Origin: an uncultured Bacilli bacterium
Lineage (GTDB): Bacteria; Bacillota_I; Bacilli_A; RFN20; CAG-288
Assembly (NCBI GenBank): GCA_934700375.1
Contig: CAKUXT010000062.1
Span: 1 to 10,239, forward strand
DNA: 10,239 nt
Direction: 5' to 3'
Position numbers and translations under genes: made by a program. Positions 1 through 5,816 of the stretch are shown in pieces. The notes beneath the pieces were generated by a model. The model saw nothing but the letters and a program-made list of their open reading frames with translations. It did no database searches and was not told the DNA's origin. The first letter of the stretch is position 1. Every line of letters starts with the position of its first letter.

Positions 1-8
1 GGATGGCG

Positions 9-50
9 CCCTTTTTTGTTCCTGGATTCCGGAATCCAGGAACAAAAGGG
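9..50. repeat. 34-bp perfect palindrome with GC-clamped ends
   Basis: Bases 14-47 form a perfect 17+17 palindrome with no spacer, centred between 30 and 31. If two T residues (12-13) bulge out, CCC at 9-11 pairs with GGG at 48-50 and extends the stem to 20 bp. As RNA it would be a long hairpin, but neither strand has a U-tract directly after the stem; the outer stem itself is T-rich then A-rich. It is therefore not a textbook intrinsic terminator. Bases 1-16 (a GC-rich run ending in six Ts) could instead be the 3' arm and U-tract of a terminator whose 5' arm lies outside the window. The element could also be a dispersed intergenic palindrome or a protein-binding site. Confidence 0.6.
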
Positions 51-115
51 TTACACATAAATTATTCTAGTTCCAAACAAAAAGAAGAAAACAAAAATAA
101 AAAACAACTTATTTT

Positions 116-144
116 TTGTCTACTTCAAAATAAAGTAATATAAT
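116..144 (+). promoter_or_regulatory. sigma-A promoter of alaS-ruvX
   Basis: There is a -35 TTGTCT at 116-121 (4 of 6 consensus), a 17-bp spacer, and a perfect -10 TATAAT at 139-144. Transcription should start near 151, giving a short leader of about 37 nt before the alaS ATG at 188. That leader is too short for a T-box riboswitch, and I see no T-box motif in 51-187. The surrounding 51-187 region is very AT-rich and carries no gene. Confidence 0.75.
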
Positions 145-160
145 GTATTGTCTTTATTTT
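127..160. repeat. inverted repeat around the alaS -10 box
   Basis: AAAATAAAG at 127-135 is the exact reverse complement of CTTTATTTT at 152-160. Inside these arms, AATA at 137-140 can pair with TATT at 146-149. The arms flank the -10 hexamer and the probable transcription start, which is a plausible operator position. The region is so AT-rich that chance is a serious alternative. Confidence 0.3.
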
Positions 161-187
161 ATATATAAGATTGGAGAATTCTAATTT

Positions 188-2797
188 ATGAGAAAAATGA
201 CCAGTGATGAAATCCGTGATACTTGGCTTAACTTCTTCCATGAGCATGGCCACTATATCGAACCTTCTGCTTCTTTAGTCCCGAACAATGATCCCACCTT
301 GCTTTGGATCAATGCCGGTGTTGCCGCATTGAAAAAATACTTCGACGGCACTTTGACACCGAAGCACAGAAGAATCACAAACGCTCAGAAGTGCATCCGT
401 ACAAACGATATCGACAATGTCGGACACACTGCAAGACATCATACCTTCTTTGAAATGATGGGTAACTTTTCCATCGGCGATTATTTCAGAAACGAAGTCA
501 TTCCCTGGGCCTATGAACTTCTCACCTCTGACAAATACTATGGCTTAGATCCTCATAAGCTTTATGTCACCTATTATCCTGATGACAAAGAGACACATGA
601 CCTCTGGGTCAAATGCGGTATTCCAGAAGAGAACATGGTCCCGTCCGTCAACAACTTCTGGGAAATCGGTGAAGGTCCGTGCGGTCCTGATACTGAAATC
701 AACTACGACCGCGGCGAGAAATGGGATCCTGAACACTTAGGACTCAAGCTCCTTCAGGACGATATGGACAATGACCGTTACATCGAATTATGGAACATCG
801 TCTTCTCTCAGTTCAACTCCATGCCTGGCGTTGCAAGAAAAGACTACAAGCAGCTCCCTCAGAAGAACATCGATACCGGTGCCGGTCTTGAAAGACTCGC
901 CTGCATCATGCAGGATGCCGAAACCAATTTCGAAACCGATCTCTTCATGCCTTATATCAAGGCTTTGGAAGAAAAGGCAGAATTCCCTTATGAAGGAAAA
1001 CACAAGCTTGCCTATCGTGTCATCGCAGACCACATCCGTTCCATCACCTTCGCTTTGGCAGATGGCGCCGTCTTCTCTAACGATGGCAGAGGCTATGTCT
1101 TAAAGAGACTTCTCCGCCGCGCTTCCCGTTATGCACAGACACTTGGTCTTCCTGCCGGAACCCTTGCTTCCCTTGTTCCTCTTGTCACTGAGAACATGGC
1201 TCACTTCTATCCTTATCTCAAAGATCATCAGGAAAGAACAATGAAGATGATCTCCAGCGAAGAGAACAAGTTTGCCAATACATTGAAGACAGGCGAAAAG
1301 CTTCTTTCTCAGTATTTGAAGAAAGAAGGCGATACCCTCTCTGCAGAAGATGCATTCCGCCTTGCCGATACCTATGGTTTCCCGTTTGAACTCACAAAGG
1401 AAATCGCAGAAGACTCCGGCAAGAAAGTCGATGTGGAAGGATATGAAAAGCTTCTTGAAGCCAGCAAGGAACTTGCAAGAAAGAGCCGTGGAGACAAGCA
1501 GTCCTTCGGACTTCAGTCCAAAGACCTCATCGCCTTCACTGCAAATAGTGAATTCACCTATGAAGAAGGAAAAGACTTCACATCCACAGTCAACGGCCTC
1601 TTCGTCGATGGCGTCAAAGTCGACTCCATCCAGGAAGAAGGAGATGTCTGCTTCGAGAAGACAGATTTCTATGCCTTATCAGGCGGTCAGGTCTCCGATA
1701 CCGGCTTCATCCATAACGACAGCTGCGAAGCTGAAGTCACCGATGTCAAGGCAAGCAACCACGGACAGCACCTGCTCCATGTCAAAGTCTTGTACGGCGA
1801 AATCAAGATGGGTGATGAATTCGAAGAAAGAGTCGATTGGCAGAGAAGAAACAGAATCAGAAAGAATCACTCTGCAACCCATCTCTTACAGAAAGCACTT
1901 CAGGAAAAGGTCTCTAATGAAATCCATCAGGAAGGCGCTTATTATGATGATGAGCTTCTCCGCTTCGATATCAACTTCGATAGCAAGATGAGCGAAGAAC
2001 AGCTCAACAACGTCGAAAGACGCGTCAATGAGAAAATCTTCGAATCTCTTCCTGTCAAGACCGAAATTCTTTCTAAGGAAGATGCCATGAAGAAGAATGC
2101 AATGCATCTCTTCTCCGAGAAATACGGCGATAAAGTCAGAGTCGTTTCCATGGGCGACTATTCTATGGAGTTCTGCGGCGGTACTCATGTCGACAACACT
2201 TCCGAAATCGGATTGTTTGTCATCGCAAGCGAAGAGAGCGTCGCTGCCGGTATCAGAAGACTCACTTGCTACACCGGCATGAAGGCCTATGAGTTCTTAA
2301 AGGAGAAACAGGCTCTTATCAATGAAGCTGCCTCTCTTCTTAAAATCAATTCCGATAAGGGTGTCCGCAGTAAGATCATGTCCAACAATGACCTCATCTC
2401 CTCGTTGAACAACACCATCAAGACATTAAGAGAAGAAAGCGCCAATAATCTTGTCGGCGAACTCGAAAGCAAGATCGAGACTATTAACGGCAAAGAGCTT
2501 CTTGTCCATACCGTCAAGAATCTCACCCATGAACAAGAAGATACTTTGACACATAACCTCATCGACAAACATCCTTCCTTGCTTCTCTTCTTAGCCATCG
2601 ATAACGGTGAAAAGAAAGATATCGTCGCCGGAAGAGGAAAAGACTTAGCCTCTATCAAGGCCGGTGTCGTCATGAAGGAATGCTCTGCTCTTCTCTCTGG
2701 AAGAGGCGGCGGAAGACCGGATGTTGCATTCGGTGCAACTGATGACCTTTCCAACCTGGGTAAAGTCAAAGAGCACTTATTAGGACTTCTCAAGTGA
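188..2797 (+). CDS. alaS: alanine--tRNA ligase (AlaRS)
   Basis: This cytoplasmic class II synthetase charges tRNA-Ala with alanine and edits mischarged Ser/Gly-tRNA-Ala. The 869 aa match the usual bacterial length of about 870-880. The N-terminal catalytic core shows INAGVAALKKYF (about 41-52), the TARHHTFFEMMGNFS block (81-95) and the motif 3 sequence GAGLERL (231-237). The editing domain keeps its zinc ligands: HSATH (H561, H565) and CGGTH (C663, H667). The C-Ala domain ends with the glycine-rich GRGGGRPD (838-845). The start at 188 has GGAGA at 173-177 ten bases upstream; an ATG at 197 is in frame but too far from that site. The stop overlaps the start of ruvX by 4 bp, so the two are probably translationally coupled. 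Nothing appears missing or frameshifted. Confidence 0.98.
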   Translation: MRKMTSDEIRDTWLNFFHEHGHYIEPSASLVPNNDPTLLWINAGVAALKKYFDGTLTPKHRRITNAQKCIRTNDIDNVGHTARHHTFFEMMGNFSIGDYFRNEVIPWAYELLTSDKYYGLDPHKLYVTYYPDDKETHDLWVKCGIPEENMVPSVNNFWEIGEGPCGPDTEINYDRGEKWDPEHLGLKLLQDDMDNDRYIELWNIVFSQFNSMPGVARKDYKQLPQKNIDTGAGLERLACIMQDAETNFETDLFMPYIKALEEKAEFPYEGKHKLAYRVIADHIRSITFALADGAVFSNDGRGYVLKRLLRRASRYAQTLGLPAGTLASLVPLVTENMAHFYPYLKDHQERTMKMISSEENKFANTLKTGEKLLSQYLKKEGDTLSAEDAFRLADTYGFPFELTKEIAEDSGKKVDVEGYEKLLEASKELARKSRGDKQSFGLQSKDLIAFTANSEFTYEEGKDFTSTVNGLFVDGVKVDSIQEEGDVCFEKTDFYALSGGQVSDTGFIHNDSCEAEVTDVKASNHGQHLLHVKVLYGEIKMGDEFEERVDWQRRNRIRKNHSATHLLQKALQEKVSNEIHQEGAYYDDELLRFDINFDSKMSEEQLNNVERRVNEKIFESLPVKTEILSKEDAMKKNAMHLFSEKYGDKVRVVSMGDYSMEFCGGTHVDNTSEIGLFVIASEESVAAGIRRLTCYTGMKAYEFLKEKQALINEAASLLKINSDKGVRSKIMSNNDLISSLNNTIKTLREESANNLVGELESKIETINGKELLVHTVKNLTHEQEDTLTHNLIDKHPSLLLFLAIDNGEKKDIVAGRGKDLASIKAGVVMKECSALLSGRGGGRPDVAFGATDDLSNLGKVKEHLLGLLK

Positions 2798-3240
2798 AAA
2801 AGAACCTTCTCGCACTCGATTTGGGAAAAGGATCATTAGGTGTTGCAATCTCAAGAAGCGGTATGTTCATCACACCGATCACCAACTTGAGATTCCACGC
2901 CATGCAGTTTTCCGAAGCAATCGATTACCTGAAAGAATTATTGATGGTAGAAAAAGTCGAAACATTCGTTCTTGGTCTTCCCCTGTTTCCAAGCGGGGAT
3001 GACTGTGAGATGACTTCTGTCGTCAGACAGTTTGCTGACATGCTGAAAGAGAACTTCCCAGATATCGAAATCGTCTTCCAAGATGAAAGATATTCGACTC
3101 TTGAAGCTTCCTCTGTCCTTCATAAACAGGGACAGAACAGCAAAAAGCAGCATAAAGGCATCGATGCCGCTGCTAGCTGTGTCATCTTAAAACGCTACCT
3201 TATCTCCATCGGTCAGATGGACGATATCGCAATGTACTAA
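2794..3240 (+). CDS. ruvX: RuvX/YqgF-family RNase H-fold resolvase-like protein
   Basis: This 148-aa protein belongs to the YqgF/RuvX family, described as putative Holliday junction resolvases and also linked to rRNA processing. Family landmarks are present: ALDLGKGSLGVAIS with acidic D9, VLGLPLFPSG (59-68), QDERYST (96-102, with D97/E98), and KGIDAAASCVILKRYL with D124 near the C-terminus. The acidic residues expected for metal binding in an RNase H fold are all there. The glycine loop reads DLGKGSLG where the family usually has a form like DxGTKRIG, so the usual Lys position is shifted. The start is GTG at 2794, inside the alaS stop region (GTGA overlap), with a weak AGGA at 2782-2785. An alaS-ruvX neighbourhood is common in Bacillota. 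The small gene often found between them (yrzL/ireB) is absent here. Confidence 0.93.
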   Translation: MKKNLLALDLGKGSLGVAISRSGMFITPITNLRFHAMQFSEAIDYLKELLMVEKVETFVLGLPLFPSGDDCEMTSVVRQFADMLKENFPDIEIVFQDERYSTLEASSVLHKQGQNSKKQHKGIDAAASCVILKRYLISIGQMDDIAMY

Positions 3241-3247
3241 ACAAAAT

Positions 3248-3290
3248 AGACTATCACTCCAGGATATTAACTGAAGTGATAGTCTTTTTC
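3248..3290. terminator. intrinsic terminator between convergent units
   Basis: AGACTATCACT at 3248-3258 pairs perfectly with AGTGATAGTCT at 3275-3285. CAG (3260-3262) and CTG (3271-3273) add three more pairs beyond one mismatch, leaving an 8-nt loop. On the plus strand the stem runs into TTTTTCTTT, a good U-tract ending the alaS-ruvX transcript. On the minus strand the stem is followed by the weaker ATTTTGT, so it could also end the opposite phosphatase transcript, whose stop lies at 3295. Confidence 0.9.
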
Positions 3291-3294
3291 TTTG

Positions 3295-4080
3295 TCAATA
3301 AGGAATGTAAGGGATGTATTTAGAAACAATCTCTGATAGTTTCTTTAGATTTTCTTGATTGTTGGCTGCTAATAACAGCTGTGGTCTATCATGGGTTACT
3401 TTCTTGTTGTGGAGTGAACAGAGAACGCCGCCTGCCTCTTTCAGTATCAGTTCACCACCAGAATAATCATAGAGGTAGACACGGAATGCAAAGTAAAGTT
3501 CTCCTTGTCCTAAGGCGATATAGCAAAGCTCCAACGCCGCACTTCCGAAACGGCGGATATCATTGACCTGATGGAAGACATCTTTTGTCATTTCGATGCA
3601 GGGATCTGCATACTTCTTCTCATACAAAGAAAAACCGGTATAGAAGATGCTGTGTTTGAAGTCTCTGTCAGAGACATGGATCTTCTTTCCTTGAAAATAA
3701 GCGCCTTTTCCTTTTATGGCGTAGAACATCTCACCTTTAAAAAGATTGTATACGCAGGAGAAGACCAGTTCATTGTTGTGCAATAATCCGACGGAGATTG
3801 CACATTCCGGAATCTGTCTTGTATAGTTCATTGTTCCATCGATCGGATCGATGATAAATACATATTCCGCTTTCGGAAGGCTGTTGTATCCTTCTTCTTC
3901 GCAATAGAACATAGAGCCTGGAATGATTTCAGAGAGCTTCTTCATCAAGGCGCGCTGTATGAGAACATCGCTGTCTGTGACTGCATTCTCAGCGCCGCCT
4001 TTCTCTTTGACGGACGAGAACGAGAGATGCTCTCTTCCTATTTTTCTGACTTCTTCTACAATGATCTGATACTGGTTCAT
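3295..4080 (-). CDS. inositol monophosphatase-family phosphatase
   Basis: This 261-aa protein belongs to the Mg2+-dependent, Li+-sensitive phosphatase superfamily (SuhB/IMPase/CysQ). These enzymes hydrolyse sugar or nucleotide phosphomonoesters in the cytoplasm. Metal-site elements are visible: ENAVTDSD (31-38), the acidic CEEEG (60-64, E61/E62), the hallmark DPIDGTMNY (78-86, D78, D81), GSAALELCYIALG (179-191), and D205 in YLYDYSGG followed by LILKEAGG. The last motif normally reads WD; here Trp is replaced by Tyr but the Asp ligand is kept. The true substrate (inositol-1-phosphate, PAP, fructose-1,6-bisphosphate or other) cannot be told from sequence. Only 2 bp separate it from the upstream gene and no Shine-Dalgarno is evident, so translation is probably coupled. 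It is divergent from the pst operon, and a link to phosphate metabolism is only suggestive. Confidence 0.9.
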   Translation of the reverse strand: MNQYQIIVEEVRKIGREHLSFSSVKEKGGAENAVTDSDVLIQRALMKKLSEIIPGSMFYCEEEGYNSLPKAEYVFIIDPIDGTMNYTRQIPECAISVGLLHNNELVFSCVYNLFKGEMFYAIKGKGAYFQGKKIHVSDRDFKHSIFYTGFSLYEKKYADPCIEMTKDVFHQVNDIRRFGSAALELCYIALGQGELYFAFRVYLYDYSGGELILKEAGGVLCSLHNKKVTHDRPQLLLAANNQENLKKLSEIVSKYIPYIPY

Positions 4081-4082
4081 AA

Positions 4083-4715
4083 TTACAATCTGATGAGTGC
4101 AAAGCCCATCATCCTTTCCTGAATATATAATTCAAACAGCGCTATTTCATCCATATTGTCTTCTAATACAGGGAAGAAGAATCTGTTCTCATAGACAATA
4201 TTCGATTCAATCTCATCCAAAGCCGCTTTAATTTCATCGATATAGAGGAAGGGATTGATTCCTGCATCGTTTTTGACTTTGATCTGCTTTAGGGATACAA
4301 GGACATGATCTTCTTTTTCCTTGTAGAAAGACAACTTATCGATTCCGTATTTATCTAATAACGGAAAGATGAGCTTCTGCATCTTATCATAATGAAGAGA
4401 AAGAATCTGAATGCGCTCTAATGTTTCTTTCAGCATATGAAGAGAAACTTCATCTTCATGATTCAGATCCATCCGTATTGTCTTCATCAAGGCGCGAAAG
4501 GCACCGTTTTCTTCCGCTAAGAGAACAAGCGGATTCTTTTCATCAGACAAAGAAGAGACAGTTTCTTTTCTGATTTCAGGAATCTTAGCTTGAGAAGAAG
4601 TCTCCCAGTTGTCTTTTTTGAATAATTGGTCAAACTCTTTCTGTACCTCTTCTTCGCTTTTTCCCGCTTTCAATTCATCAAGCATTCTTTTCAGTTCTTT
4701 TTCTTTATCAGGCAT
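4083..4715 (-). CDS. DUF438/hemerythrin-like helical protein, degenerate ligand set
   Basis: I chose the ATG at 4715 (210 aa) over an in-frame ATG at 4829. It has GAGGAG 9 nt upstream, and the longer frame would begin inside the -35 of this gene's own promoter. Residues 2-33 are charged and helical and resemble the DUF438 start (KELKRMLDELKAG followed by EEEVQKEFDQLFK). Residues 61-190 resemble an HHE/hemerythrin bundle: NPLVLLAEEN (61-70), LHYDKMQKLIFPLLDKYGI (107-125) and YENRFFFPVLE (175-185). The histidines expected in HPVHxxxEEN are N61 and V64, and the Glu of a KENxLFP-type motif is Q113. H108 and E176 remain. A di-iron centre therefore looks unlikely, and the protein may be a structural or regulatory remnant of the family. 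It is promoter-proximal to the phosphatase gene. Its function is unknown, and the family call is from motif resemblance only. Confidence 0.6.
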   Translation of the reverse strand: MPDKEKELKRMLDELKAGKSEEEVQKEFDQLFKKDNWETSSQAKIPEIRKETVSSLSDEKNPLVLLAEENGAFRALMKTIRMDLNHEDEVSLHMLKETLERIQILSLHYDKMQKLIFPLLDKYGIDKLSFYKEKEDHVLVSLKQIKVKNDAGINPFLYIDEIKAALDEIESNIVYENRFFFPVLEDNMDEIALFELYIQERMMGFALIRL

Positions 4716-4724
4716 GAATAGAAA

Positions 4725-4730
4725 CTCCTC
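4725..4730 (-). promoter_or_regulatory. ribosome binding site fixing the DUF438-like start
   Basis: The minus strand reads GAGGAG here, 9 nt before the ATG at 4715. It is a strong Shine-Dalgarno sequence and is the main reason for rejecting the 38-residue-longer reading frame. Confidence 0.85.
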
Positions 4731-4737
4731 ACAATAT

Positions 4738-4765
4738 TTTACATTTGCTTTACATTGTTTTACAT
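4738..4765 (+). promoter_or_regulatory. PHO box-like triple direct repeat upstream of pstS
   Basis: TTTACAT occurs three times, at 4738-4744, 4749-4755 and 4759-4765, with start-to-start spacings of 11 and 10 bp (one helical turn). B. subtilis PhoP binds TT(A/C/T)A(C/T)A repeats separated by about 4-6 bp, which these copies match. A weaker copy, CTCACA, lies at 4728-4733, ten bases earlier. The operon encodes its own OmpR/PhoB-class regulator. The repeats sit about 45-70 bp before the predicted pstS start, slightly further upstream than typical. A short inverted repeat (CACTA/TAGTG, 4766-4778) lies between the repeats and the -10. Confidence 0.7.
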
Positions 4766-4773
4766 CACTAAGG

Positions 4774-4802
4774 TAGTGAAGAAAAGCAAATGCTTCTATG
4801 AT
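4774..4802 (+). promoter_or_regulatory. pstS operon promoter, activator-dependent type
   Basis: The best -10 is TATGAT at 4797-4802 (5 of 6). The hexamer 17 bp upstream, TAGTGA at 4774-4779, is a poor -35 (3 of 6), as expected for a promoter that needs an activator such as phosphorylated PhoP. Transcription would begin near 4809, giving a leader of about 23 nt that contains GAGG at 4822-4825, 6 nt before the pstS ATG. Confidence 0.55.
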
Positions 4803-4829
4803 TGTAGCGTAAACAATGAAAGAGGTCAA
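4801..4829 (-). promoter_or_regulatory. divergent sigma-A promoter for the DUF438-like/phosphatase unit
   Basis: Read on the minus strand, TTGACC (-35, 4829-4824), a 17-bp spacer and TACAAT (-10, 4806-4801) make a near-consensus promoter with 5 of 6 matches in each hexamer. The start would fall near 4794, leaving a leader of about 79 nt. Its -10 overlaps the pstS -10 by two bases and its -35 overlaps the pstS ribosome binding site. The two polymerases should therefore exclude each other. Confidence 0.75.
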
Positions 4830-4831
4830 AA

Positions 4832-5815
4832 ATGAAAAACAAAACCTGTAAGAAAATGCTGATGAGTGTCATTTTCTTCGCAACCTTGACTGGTTGTGGA
4901 AACAATGCATCTGAATCCGAGAAGGAAAGTGCAAAGCCGACTGAAACCGCAAAAGCTGATTTTGATAAGACAAAGAACATCACCTGCTACACCAGAGATA
5001 CCACTTCCGGTACAAGAGATGGTTTCTTCACCAAGATTGGTCTTGGAAAGAACAAAGCCAGCAACGATGGCTTGGTCACAAGCATCGTCGAAACCACATC
5101 CAACGGAAACATGATCCAGTCCATCAAAAACGATAAGTTTGGTTTAGGATATATCTCCTTAGCATCCTTAGAGAATTCCGGTGTCAAAGGTCTTACTTAT
5201 GATAACGTTGTTCCTAGTGAAGCCAATGTCCTCAATGAAACCTATGAATTGACAAGAAACTTCAACTATGTTGTCAGAAACGATTATGCTGCAGACAGCA
5301 AAGTCAAACAGATTGTTGATGCTTTCGTCGCTTATTCCACCACAATCGAAGGAAAGAGCATCATCAAACAGAACGATGGCATCATCGCTTTAAACAATAC
5401 CGATAAGTCCTGGAAGGACATCAAAGGTAATTATCCTATCACCTTAGAAGATAACTCCAAATTGACCGTCAGAATCGGCGGTTCCACATCCTGCGAAAAG
5501 ATTGCAAAAGCTCTCACTTCCGCTTTCTCTCCATTATGCGGCAACTTCATCGCAAGCCATAACCACACCGGTTCCGGTGATGCTTACAAGCATACACAGG
5601 GCAAGAGCAAAGATGACGCAAACGGACTTGATATCGGTTATCTCTCCCGTGAATTAGAAGAGAACGAACCTGCAGCTGAGGGAACTCACGGAAAGATCTG
5701 CACCGATGCAATCGTTGCAATCGTCAACGAAGCCAATCCGCTCACATCAACTACCAAGGATATCTTAAAAGCGGTCTACACCGGCGAAAAGAAGACTTGG
5801 AACGAATTATTCTAA
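4832..5815 (+). CDS. pstS: phosphate-binding lipoprotein PstS, apparently circularly permuted
   Basis: This 327-aa protein is the extracytoplasmic phosphate receptor of the Pst ABC importer. It has a lipoprotein signal with lipobox LTGC (lipidation at C22) and then a polar tether to about residue 48. The halves of the fold are in reverse order. Residues 49-187 carry what is normally the second half: CYTRDTTSGTRDGFF (phosphate loop S59-G60-T61-R62-D63), FGLGYISLASL, and a tail like the usual C-terminus (IVDAFVAYSTTIEGKSIIK). Residues 211-327 carry the usual first half: VRIGGSTSCEKIAKAL, HTGSGDA, LDIGYLSREL, TDAIVAIVNEANPLT and finally YTGEKKTWNELF. In ordinary PstS this last segment directly precedes the SGTRD segment. 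Residues 188-210 would be the new linker joining the old termini. All phosphate-contacting segments are kept, so function is probably retained. It is the first gene of the operon, 1 bp from pstC. Confidence 0.9.
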   Translation: MKNKTCKKMLMSVIFFATLTGCGNNASESEKESAKPTETAKADFDKTKNITCYTRDTTSGTRDGFFTKIGLGKNKASNDGLVTSIVETTSNGNMIQSIKNDKFGLGYISLASLENSGVKGLTYDNVVPSEANVLNETYELTRNFNYVVRNDYAADSKVKQIVDAFVAYSTTIEGKSIIKQNDGIIALNNTDKSWKDIKGNYPITLEDNSKLTVRIGGSTSCEKIAKALTSAFSPLCGNFIASHNHTGSGDAYKHTQGKSKDDANGLDIGYLSRELEENEPAAEGTHGKICTDAIVAIVNEANPLTSTTKDILKAVYTGEKKTWNELF

Positions 5816-5816
5816 T

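Noticed and set aside
1..187. T-box riboswitch for alaS, prompted by the GGATGGCGCC start of the window
   Set aside because: The sequence does not match the T-box core (TGGNACCGCG), and the promoter lies downstream of it at 116-144.
1350..1991. Open frame of 213 codons on the plus strand within alaS
   Set aside because: It is an out-of-frame shadow rich in Ser/Lys/Arg with no domain pattern, inside a conserved synthetase gene.
2287..2793. Open frame of 168 codons antisense to the 3' part of alaS
   Set aside because: Low-complexity Ser/Leu-rich translation with no recognisable motif or ribosome binding site; typical antisense shadow.
4716..4829. Longer N-terminus (38 extra residues) for the DUF438-like protein, hydrophobic and membrane-like
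   Set aside because: It would begin inside the -35 of the gene's own promoter and run through the PHO repeats; a strong GAGGAG sits before the internal ATG at 4715 instead.
4190..4829. Possible small RNA or riboswitch in the divergent intergenic region
   Set aside because: The 116-bp gap is fully explained by two promoters, the PHO repeats and ribosome binding sites; the only hairpins seen (4766-4778 and AGCA/TGCT near 4785-4794) are short.
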